From assembly GCA_012513195.1 (NCBI GenBank), contig JAAZCR010000001.1, forward strand, positions 1-10,664: a stretch of 10,664 nucleotides of DNA. Reading direction: 5' to 3'. Below the pieces are notes generated by a model. That model was not told the origin of the DNA, did no database searches, and saw only the letters and a list, made by a program, of their open reading frames with translations. This stretch comes from Bacilli bacterium. GTDB lineage: Bacteria; Bacillota_I; Bacilli_A; Haloplasmatales; Haloplasmataceae. The translations under genes were made by a program, and so were the position numbers. The stretch's first letter is position 1, and each line of letters opens with the position of its first letter. This document shows positions 1-6,161 of the stretch, in pieces.

Positions 1-648
1 GAATTAGATTGGCAATTTATGTTTAATGCGCTAAAAGAAACATTATACATGACCTTGATGACGACTATTATCACCTTTTTCTTAGGTTTAGGATTAGGAT
101 TATTATTATACTTTAGTTCAAAACGCGAAGAGCCAATCTTTAAATTGGTTAATGTGTTAATATCACAGACCATTAACATTTTGCGAGCCATACCCTTCAT
201 CATCTTAATTATTTTGCTTATTCCATTTACAAGAATAATCGTTGGGACAATCTTAGGTCCTAACGCAGCACTGCCTGCCTTAATCATTGGTTGTGTACCT
301 TTTTATGCAAGGCTTGTAATGATAGGTTTAAATGAAGTCGATAAAGGGGTTATTGAAGCGAGTAAAGCATTTGGTGCCACCAATTTACAAATTATTACCC
401 GCGTATTAATTCCTGAAGCCCTACCTGCAATTATCTCAGGGATAACTGTTACCTGTGTGCAACTAGTAGGTTACACAGCTTTAGCCGGGGCAATTGGTGC
501 TGGTGGGTTAGGGCATCTTGCATATATGGAAGGGTTTCAACGTGGTCGCAATCAGGTTACTTTGGTAGCCACCTTACTCTTACTAGTTATTGTGTTTATG
601 ATTCAATTTATTGGTGATTACATCACAAAGAAAGATGACAAGAGGTGA
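1..648 (+). CDS. metI: Methionine ABC transporter permease MetI (5' end cut off)
   Basis: Inner-membrane permease of the MetNIQ importer, which takes up D/L-methionine with ATP hydrolysis by MetN. The reading frame is open from base 1. The first ATG (19-21) has no Shine-Dalgarno, and the codons before it (ELDWQF) align with the start of known MetI/MetP proteins, so the true start lies upstream of the window. The visible 215 residues are nearly the full family length (about 217-222). Hydrophobic membrane segments alternate along the chain. The stretch GTILGPNAALPALIIG is typical of the family. The EAA loop that contacts the ATPase begins at base 355 (EASKAFGA, then IPEALP). The stop codon lies inside the metQ ribosome binding site, so the two genes are likely translationally coupled. 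metN is expected just upstream. Function confidence is high; only the N-terminus is missing. Confidence 0.94.
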   Translation, partial: ELDWQFMFNALKETLYMTLMTTIITFFLGLGLGLLLYFSSKREEPIFKLVNVLISQTINILRAIPFIILIILLIPFTRIIVGTILGPNAALPALIIGCVPFYARLVMIGLNEVDKGVIEASKAFGATNLQIITRVLIPEALPAIISGITVTCVQLVGYTALAGAIGAGGLGHLAYMEGFQRGRNQVTLVATLLLLVIVFMIQFIGDYITKKDDKR

Positions 649-652
649 TAAC

Positions 653-1477
653 ATGAAAAAATATTTATTTTTTGTATTAATAATTGGATCAGTTTTGTTA
701 CTCGTAAGTTGTAACCGTAAGGTTCAAATTCCAGATGATGAAATTTGGGTGGCTGCTAGTTACACACCCCATGCTGAAATCTTAGAGTACGCCAAACCAT
801 TTTTAGAAGAAAAAGGATATACTTTGAAAATCTTTCGACTCCCTGATTATGTTACTCCTAATCAACGGTTAACAGATGGTGATGTTGATGCTAATTATTT
901 TCAACATCTACCTTATCTAGAACATTATAATAAGCAATATGGAACAGATATCGTAAGTGTCGCTGGTATTCATTTAGAACCCATTGGTATATATTCTAAA
1001 ACTTATACAAATTTAACTAACATTCATGGAGCTACTGTTTATATGAGCAACTCTCCAAGTGATGAACCACGTTTAATCCGCATCTTAGTCGATAAGAAAT
1101 TAATCAAATTAAAAGAAGACGTTAAGATAGAAGATGTTCGGGTACGTAATATTGGAGATTATTTGGCTGAGAATCCCTATAATCTTAAGTTTAATAACGA
1201 TATTGATCCAGGTCTCTTAGTTGAAATCTATAAACATGAACAAAACGCCCTAGTTTTAATTAACACTAACTTTGCACTTGATCAAGGTTTAAATCCCCTT
1301 GAAGATGCGTTAGCGCTCGAAAGTCCCATCGATAACCCTTATGTGAATATCATTGCGACAAGAAGCGAAATGGTTGATCATCCGAAAATCAAAACTTTAG
1401 TGGAAGTACTTACCTCAAATGAGGTTAAACAATTTATTAGAGATACATACAATGGTGCGGTGATACCAACGGAATAG
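653..1477 (+). CDS. metQ: Methionine-binding lipoprotein MetQ (NlpA family)
   Basis: Extracellular substrate-binding protein of the methionine importer, tethered to the outer face of the membrane by a lipid anchor. The start ATG at 653 is chosen because AGAGGTGA (641-648) lies four bases before it and because it gives a proper lipoprotein signal: MKK, a hydrophobic stretch, then the lipobox LVSC with the modified Cys at residue 20. A longer frame from TTG 611 would put the signal peptide inside the protein and overlap metI. The mature part carries NlpA-family signatures: VAASYTPHAEIL near the N-terminus, DANYFQHLPYLE in the middle and NPYVNIIATR near the end. The length, 274 residues, is usual. 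It follows metI directly. No methionine-responsive leader is visible here, since any such element would lie upstream of metN, outside the window. Ligand specificity is inferred from family and context. Confidence 0.94.
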   Translation: MKKYLFFVLIIGSVLLLVSCNRKVQIPDDEIWVAASYTPHAEILEYAKPFLEEKGYTLKIFRLPDYVTPNQRLTDGDVDANYFQHLPYLEHYNKQYGTDIVSVAGIHLEPIGIYSKTYTNLTNIHGATVYMSNSPSDEPRLIRILVDKKLIKLKEDVKIEDVRVRNIGDYLAENPYNLKFNNDIDPGLLVEIYKHEQNALVLINTNFALDQGLNPLEDALALESPIDNPYVNIIATRSEMVDHPKIKTLVEVLTSNEVKQFIRDTYNGAVIPTE

Positions 1478-1504
1478 GAAATATTTTTTACGTATTGGTG
1501 GATT

Positions 1505-1536
1505 TTGCTTTATTAATTTAAATAAATGTGTAAAAT
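1505..1536 (+). promoter_or_regulatory. Weak candidate promoter for rluB
   Basis: The 86-base gap between metQ and rluB is very AT-rich and shows no convincing terminator. A TAAAAT hexamer at 1531-1536 could be a -10 box about 30 bases before the start codon. The -35 options upstream (TTTATT at 1509-1514 with a 16-base spacer, or TTGCTT at 1505-1510 with 20) are poor. rluB may equally be read through from metQ. Confidence 0.3.
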
Positions 1537-1563
1537 AGTAATAGATATAATGGAGGTGAAAAA

Positions 1564-2331
1564 GTGGAACGTCTACAGAAAGTTATAGCGAATAGTGGTT
1601 TTACCAGTCGACGCAAAGCTGAACAATTAATCCTTGAAGGCAAAGTAAAAGTAAATGGTATCATCGTTACCGAGTTAGGTTATAAAGTTAGCGATAAAGA
1701 TGAAATAGAAGTTGATGGCGTACCTTTAAATAAAGAAGAAAAAGTTTACTATCTGATTAATAAACCTCGGGGTTGTATTTGCGCTGTAAGTGATGATAAG
1801 AATCGTCCTGTTGTGGTAGATTTCTTGCGCAAGCAGGGAATAAAAGAACGGGTCTATCCAGTCGGAAGACTTGATTATGATACAGCGCGTGTACTACTTC
1901 TTACTAATGATGGTGAGTTAACTAATCTTTTAACGCATCCGAAAAGCCAAATTGAAAAAACTTATCTTGTGCGTTGTGAAGGCATTGTCAGTAATGATGA
2001 TTTGAGACGCTTAAGAACAGGTGTAGAAATTGATGGTTATGTAACGCAAAAAGCGAAAGTTAACTTACTAAGTGTCGATAGAAAAAATAAATCCTCACAA
2101 GTGAGGATTACGATAACAGAAGGAAAATACCATCAAGTTAAAAAAATGTTTGAAGCGATTGGGCATCCAGTCAAAAAGTTAAGACGGGAACGCTTTGCGT
2201 TTCTTGATGTTGAAGGACTGAAACCAGGAGAGTTTCGACCATTAAAGGTTCACGAAGTTAAACAATTATATGTTTTAGCTCGTTATGGTCAACCTGAGAA
2301 AATAAAAGGTTACAAAATTAGAAGGTATTAA
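1564..2331 (+). CDS. rluB: rRNA pseudouridine synthase, RluB/RsuA family
   Basis: Converts a specific uridine in rRNA to pseudouridine during ribosome maturation in the cytoplasm. The start is GTG 1564, preceded by a strong GGAGGTGA at 1552-1559. Residues 1 to about 55 form an S4 RNA-binding domain (RLQKVIANSGFTSRRKAEQLI and VKVNG). The catalytic motif GRLD is at 101-104, with Asp104 the expected catalytic residue, followed by LLLTNDGEL. A C-terminal motif, EGKYHQVKKMF (186-196), is followed by GHPVKKLRRERFAFLD. Total length is 255 residues, normal for the family. The EGKYHQVK form resembles RsuA (16S U516) more than the EGRNRQVRR form of many Firmicute RluB proteins (23S), so which rRNA it modifies is uncertain. 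It ends in a 14-base tail-to-tail overlap with the next gene, and its terminator lies beyond that point. Confidence 0.92.
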   Translation: MERLQKVIANSGFTSRRKAEQLILEGKVKVNGIIVTELGYKVSDKDEIEVDGVPLNKEEKVYYLINKPRGCICAVSDDKNRPVVVDFLRKQGIKERVYPVGRLDYDTARVLLLTNDGELTNLLTHPKSQIEKTYLVRCEGIVSNDDLRRLRTGVEIDGYVTQKAKVNLLSVDRKNKSSQVRITITEGKYHQVKKMFEAIGHPVKKLRRERFAFLDVEGLKPGEFRPLKVHEVKQLYVLARYGQPEKIKGYKIRRY

Positions 2332-2857
2332 AAATACTATAATCACAAACGCGACCTTCAAAGATTAAGGTAGCGTTTTTTATTTGTTCAAAGTCTTTAG
2401 GCCTAATTAGAGAAAAGTCTTTATTAAAGTTCCATACTTTACTTTTATAAAGGACTTCAGCGACAAATTGGCTACAGAAGTAATAATAGGGACGATTTAA
2501 TTTAAGACCAATCATAGTGGTAAAGATACCGAGATAATTGTATTTGTACTTATGTTGCGCTTTAAGGAATTCATTGATGTAACTTCGCATAATTTCAAAT
2601 TGATTGTCAGTAAGTATTACTTTATAGATTTTACATTTTGCCTTTTTAAATTTTTGAAATAAACCGCGGTTCTTTCCTTCAATGATAAAGCCACCTCGAA
2701 GGGGAGTGGTAATATGCTTGCGACCAAAACTGAAAAATTCATTAAGTTCAGGATCAAAGCCTAGTGAAACATGGCTGTAACGTGCGCGAGTATATATTTT
2801 TATTATTTTAGAGATAATGGTGCCAGAATGACTTAAGATAATGTAAACTTCTTTCAT
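2318..2857 (-). CDS. Permuted NlpC/P60-like (papain-fold) protein, function unknown
   Basis: A 179-residue protein that looks like the circularly permuted NlpC/P60 superfamily (YiiX-like), whose members are Cys-His hydrolases or acyltransferases acting on peptides, amides or lipids. His29 in ARYSHVSLGF and Cys128 in YFCSQFVAEVL stand where the catalytic pair is expected, with the His before the Cys as in permuted members. SFGRK (43-47) and the C-terminal RPKDFEQI also fit a family I recall from Firmicutes. There is no signal peptide or membrane segment, so it is probably cytoplasmic and a wall-hydrolase role is doubtful. The start at 2857 is chosen over the ATG at 2884 because GGTGAT lies just before it and the promoter places the first transcribed base near 2880, downstream of the longer start. 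The 3' end overlaps rluB by 14 bases. Substrate is not known. Confidence 0.75.
   Translation of the reverse strand: MKEVYIILSHSGTIISKIIKIYTRARYSHVSLGFDPELNEFFSFGRKHITTPLRGGFIIEGKNRGLFQKFKKAKCKIYKVILTDNQFEIMRSYINEFLKAQHKYKYNYLGIFTTMIGLKLNRPYYYFCSQFVAEVLYKSKVWNFNKDFSLIRPKDFEQIKNATLIFEGRVCDYSIFNTF
2348..2385 (+). terminator. Rho-independent terminator of rluB, inside the convergent gene
   Basis: AACGC and ACCTT (2348-2358, with one unpaired g) pair with AAGGT and GCGTT (2367-2377), closing an 8-base loop, and are followed by a T run at 2376-2381. It starts 17 bases after the rluB stop. The opposite strand has no matching T run, so it works only rightward. All of it falls within the coding sequence of the minus-strand gene 2318-2857. 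Confidence 0.88.
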
Positions 2858-2886
2858 TGAAATCACCACGAAGTAAATTTTCATAT

Positions 2887-2915
2887 ATTTTACCGATAAA
2901 TGTATATTTTGTCAA
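2887..2915 (-). promoter_or_regulatory. Near-consensus SigA-type promoter for the NlpC/P60-like gene
   Basis: On the minus strand TTGACA (2915-2910) is a perfect -35 box, followed after exactly 17 bases by TAAAAT (2892-2887) as the -10. The predicted start of transcription is near 2880, giving a leader of about 23 bases that contains the GGTGAT ribosome binding site. The bases between here and the hppA terminator (2916-3034) show nothing else that I recognise. Confidence 0.85.
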
Positions 2916-3034
2916 TTATTATTTACACTCGTGATGATTGTAAAGATTAGATAGTGTAGATAAAGGTACTGTTAGTATTATTAGATATAAGGTTTGTCGA
3001 AGAGTATTAGTACATAGTGTGCTGACTATTTAGA

Positions 3035-3070
3035 CAATAATAAAGGGAATTAGTACATTACTAATTCCCT
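3035..3070 (-). terminator. Rho-independent terminator of hppA
   Basis: A perfect 11-base-pair stem (AGGGAATTAGT at 3044-3054 with ACTAATTCCCT at 3060-3070) closes a 5-base loop. Read on the minus strand it is followed by TTTATTATTG. It starts 9 bases beyond the hppA stop. The plus-strand side has no T run, so it serves hppA only. Confidence 0.85.
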
Positions 3071-3079
3071 CGTTATCTA

Positions 3080-5179
3080 TTAACCAAAGATACCATTACC
3101 AAAGATTGACGCAAAGACTAAAGCGACAATCGTCATAAGTTTAATTAAGATATTTAGTGAAGGTCCAGCAGTATCTTTGAATGGATCGCCTACAGTATCA
3201 CCAATGACACTTGCGGAATGTTCAAAGGTACCTTTTCCTTGTCCTTGTTCAATGGCCTTTTTCGCATTATCCCAAGCACCACCGGAGTTAGCCATGAAGA
3301 TGGCTAACATAATACCACTTACAAGTGAACCAGCTAATAAACCACCGAGCGCATTTTTACCAAGGATTATACCTGTAAGGATAGGAGCAAGGATCGCAAT
3401 GATGCTTGGTAAAACCATTTCTTTGATAGCTGCAGCCGTGGAGATTTCAATACATTTTGCATATTCAGGTTTTTCAGTACCTTCAAGAATACCTGGTTTT
3501 TCTTTGAATTGTCTTCTAACTTCCATAATCATGACGTTGGCGGCTTTACCGACAGATGACATTGCTAGCGCTGAGAAGAGGAATGGAAGCATGGCACCGA
3601 TAAGCATGCCAACGACAACACTTGGATTCAAAATATCAATCATATTAATATCAGCGACTTGCGCATATGATGCGAATAAGGCTAAAGCAGTAAGCGCAGC
3701 GGAACTGATCGCAAAACCTTTACCAATCGCAGCGGTAGTATTTCCAACGGAATCAAGATGATCCGTTATTTCTCTTACTTCGTGGGGCAAATTAGACATT
3801 TGCGCAATTCCTCCAGCATTATCTGCTATTGGACCATAAGCATCAATTGCGATGGTATTACCTACAATAGAAAGCATACCAACCGATGCTAAGGCGATAC
3901 CGTATAAATTAGCGAAATAATAAGCAAGAAGAGTACTTATCGCAATGATTAAAACAGGAAGGGCAGTAGATACCATTCCAACTGATATACCACAAATAAT
4001 ATTCGTGGCAGCTCCAGTTTTTGATTGGTCAGCGATTCGTTTAACATAATGATGGTCGCTTGATGTATATATTTCGGTAAAGATACCGATAAGGATTCCG
4101 GCGATTAATCCAGAAATAATAGCCACAAATGGTCTAATTGAATTGAAAATCACAAAACTTAATACTAAAGAAGCAATGACAGTAATACCTGCGGTTATGT
4201 ATGTACCTAATTTTAAAGATTTATGTGGATTAATTTTTTGACCATTACCAATAAATAAACTACCGAAGATGGCGGCTAGAATGCCAATGCCACAAATTAA
4301 AAATGGAAATACAGCAAATGCGATGCGTGCTTCATCAATGGATGCAAAACCATCTAAAATTTTATATAAAGCATGTTTTGTGTCTGAAGTGGGCATTTTC
4401 ATCGTCAAACTTAATGTTATCGATGCGATTATACTACCAACATAAGATTCAAAAAGGTCTGCGCCCATTCCCGCCACATCACCAACGTTATCACCGACAT
4501 TATCAGCAATGACGGAAGGGTTACGGGGATCATCTTCGGGGATCCCAATTTCTACTTTACCAACTAAGTCAGCACCAACATCAGCTGCTTTCGTATAGAT
4601 CCCACCCCCAACTCGGGCAAATAAGGCGATGGAACTAGCACCTAATCCAAATCCATTGATGACATCTTGAATACCTTCATTAGGATTGAATCCTGGCAGG
4701 TTAGATTCAATGAGGTATACTAAACTAAGACCTAATAAACCAAGACCAACGACGCAGAAGCCCATTACACTTCCACCACTAAAAGCAAGGGATAGGGCTT
4801 TACTCATTCCATGGTCTTTAGCAGCATTAGCAACAGCACTATTGGCGCTGGTGGCAGCACGCATGCCAATAAATCCTGCTAACGCTGATAAAAATGCACC
4901 GATTAAAAAGTTTAATGCTGTTAGCCAAGCATTTAAAGCGCTTACATTTTTGCCTAAAGGTAAAACGATGCCAATAACTAAAAAAACAACTAAAGTAAAA
5001 AAAGCGAGTATTGTATACTCTTTCTTAAGAAATGCCATTGCGCCTTCTTTAATGAATGATTGAATCTCCCTCATGCGTTCATTTCCTTTTGGTGCTTTCT
5101 TAACCTTATGGTAGAGAACTACTGCATACAATAGGCCGATTACACCAATAGCAACAGTGGCATATATTAGATTTGTCAT
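3080..5179 (-). CDS. hppA: K+-dependent membrane-bound pyrophosphatase (Na+- or H+-pumping)
   Basis: Integral membrane enzyme that hydrolyses pyrophosphate and uses the energy to export Na+ and/or H+. The 699 residues contain many membrane segments, as in the family (about 16). Active-site signatures are all present: [11 protein letters not shown] (200-210), [23 protein letters not shown] (215-237), [12 protein letters not shown] (447-457) and [17 protein letters not shown] (660-676). GNTTAA (479-484) has Ala where K+-independent enzymes have Lys, so it should need K+. Glu244 in DLFESY sits as in K+-dependent Na+-pumping enzymes and not in the shifted position of plant H+ pumps; Na+ transport is therefore likely but not proven, because dual Na+/H+ enzymes share this site. 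Start ATG 5179 has AGGAGG nine to ten bases upstream. It is a single-gene unit with its own promoter and terminator. No key residue appears to be missing. Confidence 0.96.
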   Translation of the reverse strand: MTNLIYATVAIGVIGLLYAVVLYHKVKKAPKGNERMREIQSFIKEGAMAFLKKEYTILAFFTLVVFLVIGIVLPLGKNVSALNAWLTALNFLIGAFLSALAGFIGMRAATSANSAVANAAKDHGMSKALSLAFSGGSVMGFCVVGLGLLGLSLVYLIESNLPGFNPNEGIQDVINGFGLGASSIALFARVGGGIYTKAADVGADLVGKVEIGIPEDDPRNPSVIADNVGDNVGDVAGMGADLFESYVGSIIASITLSLTMKMPTSDTKHALYKILDGFASIDEARIAFAVFPFLICGIGILAAIFGSLFIGNGQKINPHKSLKLGTYITAGITVIASLVLSFVIFNSIRPFVAIISGLIAGILIGIFTEIYTSSDHHYVKRIADQSKTGAATNIICGISVGMVSTALPVLIIAISTLLAYYFANLYGIALASVGMLSIVGNTIAIDAYGPIADNAGGIAQMSNLPHEVREITDHLDSVGNTTAAIGKGFAISSAALTALALFASYAQVADINMIDILNPSVVVGMLIGAMLPFLFSALAMSSVGKAANVMIMEVRRQFKEKPGILEGTEKPEYAKCIEISTAAAIKEMVLPSIIAILAPILTGIILGKNALGGLLAGSLVSGIMLAIFMANSGGAWDNAKKAIEQGQGKGTFEHSASVIGDTVGDPFKDTAGPSLNILIKLMTIVALVFASIFGNGIFG

Positions 5180-5225
5180 TTAAAATATACCTCCTAATAA
5201 AAAGTTTACCGTTACTTCTTTTTTC

Positions 5226-5254
5226 ATTATAACAATAATAGCGCTTTCAAGCAA
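5226..5254 (-). promoter_or_regulatory. Promoter of hppA (extended -10)
   Basis: On the minus strand TGTTATAAT is an extended -10 (hexamer 5231-5226). A weak -35 TTGCTT (5254-5249) lies 17 bases upstream. The predicted transcript start is near 5219, giving a leader of about 40 bases that carries AGGAGG. An imperfect direct repeat of AAGCAATT overlaps the -35 (see findings). Confidence 0.7.
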
Positions 5255-5275
5255 TTACTTCTTAAGCAATTCTTT
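5249..5275. repeat. Short tandem direct repeat over the hppA -35 region
   Basis: AAGCAATTACTT (5249-5260) and AAGCAATTCTTT (5264-5275) match at 10 of 12 bases with a 15-base period. The proximal copy covers the hppA -35 box. It could be an operator, but in AT-rich DNA chance is a fair alternative. Confidence 0.35.
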
Positions 5276-5312
5276 GTGAAAAATTTCATTATAGTTATAT
5301 AATTCATTATTC

Positions 5313-5362
5313 TTGGAAAAATGATAAAATATATTATAAAATGGTAGAAAATGTGCTATAAT
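5313..5362 (+). promoter_or_regulatory. Promoter region of the 5395-10557 operon
   Basis: The best site is an extended -10 TGCTATAAT with its hexamer at 5357-5362; the -35 position 17 bases upstream (TTATAA) is weak, as is common with extended -10 promoters. The predicted transcript start is near 5369, giving a leader of about 26 bases. A second candidate is TTGGAA (5313-5318), 16 bases, TATAAA (5335-5340). It is divergent from the hppA promoter. Confidence 0.6.
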
Positions 5363-5394
5363 TCTAATGATACGTTTTCCAGAGGGTGATTAGC

Positions 5395-6153
5395 TTGAAC
5401 GATAAGCAAGTTAGTATCAATAGAATAAGAATGCCCCATATGTTCAGAAAAAGCAATACAGATATTATTGACAATGATGTGTCTATTGATCTTCATCTTA
5501 AGAAGATTACTAGGAGTTTTCGTGTTAATTTGTCGGATCAAAACAATGGTGCTAATTCATATATAGATTGTATTAAAAATTATGAAAGATTAGTAAAAAT
5601 GAATTCATTAGCTCCTCTTGAAACTAAACTCCTAGAATTACGACAAACATTGATAAAAGAAATACCACATGTAGAAGAGACAGTTGAGGAAGTAGAGAAC
5701 ATGGAAGTAGTGACAGAAACAGTTACTGAAGAAATTGTGGAAACTAATGAAGATATTAATATTGATGAGATTATTAAGACAACAGAACAAGAAATCTTTA
5801 GTGCCAAGGATCAACGGGCAGTTCTAATGAACTTAATAGAAGATATAAACATGAACTCAAAGAAGACGCAATATGATGATTCTAAATTTGAACAAAACAT
5901 CCAAGAGATTATCAAAGAAACCCAGGAAGAAGATGAGCCTCAAATGGAATTAGCTGAATATGAGGTCGAAACTCATCCTGCCGAAGAGGTTATTGTTCAA
6001 AATAATCCACAAACTAGCGATACGAAACCAAGCAAACTAAAAAAATCATACAAATTATCACCAGTTATCGCAATTCTAATTATTATTGTATTAGGTGTTG
6101 TGGCAATTTATGTTAATCGTGACGCTATTCTCGAATTTTTGAGGAACTTGTAG
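5395..6153 (+). CDS. Unrecognised Glu-rich protein with a C-terminal membrane anchor
   Basis: I do not recognise this 252-residue protein. The start is TTG 5395, because AGAGGGTGAT (5381-5390) is placed correctly for it, whereas the GTG at 5386 lies within that binding site. Residues 1 to about 90 look like a small folded domain with basic patches and no motif I know. Residues 91-120 are strikingly acidic (11 Glu in 30) and rich in Val and Thr, and a second acidic stretch spans about 163-200. A basic run KPSKLKKSYK (211-220) precedes one membrane segment (about 221-240), leaving a 12-residue tail. By the positive-inside rule the large N-terminal part faces the cytoplasm, making it a tail-anchored protein. 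There is no signal peptide. It heads the operon with cmk/S1, der and gpsA, 8 bases before cmk; its stop codon abuts the cmk ribosome binding site. A link to ribosome or envelope biology is only suggested by context. Confidence 0.85.
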   Translation: MNDKQVSINRIRMPHMFRKSNTDIIDNDVSIDLHLKKITRSFRVNLSDQNNGANSYIDCIKNYERLVKMNSLAPLETKLLELRQTLIKEIPHVEETVEEVENMEVVTETVTEEIVETNEDINIDEIIKTTEQEIFSAKDQRAVLMNLIEDINMNSKKTQYDDSKFEQNIQEIIKETQEEDEPQMELAEYEVETHPAEEVIVQNNPQTSDTKPSKLKKSYKLSPVIAILIIIVLGVVAIYVNRDAILEFLRNL

Positions 6154-6161
6154 GAGGAACT

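Noticed and set aside
611..652. Longer metQ start at TTG 611
   Set aside because: It would overlap metI by 38 bases and place 14 polar residues before the lipoprotein signal. The ATG at 653 has the binding site and a correct signal peptide.
1546..1551. Perfect TATAAT just before rluB
   Set aside because: As a -10 box it would start the transcript near 1558, after most of the GGAGGTGA binding site and about six bases before the GTG start, and it has no -35 at 17 bases.
3006..3058. ATTAGTACAT present at 3006-3015 and again at 3049-3058 as a possible mobile-element or attachment repeat
   Set aside because: The second copy is part of the hppA terminator stem and loop, the words are short and AT-rich, and there is no integrase, transposase or junction nearby.
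3177..3761. A 194-codon plus-strand frame opposite hppA, and others at 4303-4512 and 4686-5063
   Set aside because: They lie antisense to the strongly conserved hppA coding sequence, have no binding sites and resemble no known protein; they are shadows of its codon pattern.
5580..5807. Minus-strand frame rich in Ser, Thr and Val opposite the Glu-rich gene
   Set aside because: Its composition is the mirror of the Glu, Val and Thr codons on the plus strand; it has no binding site or promoter.
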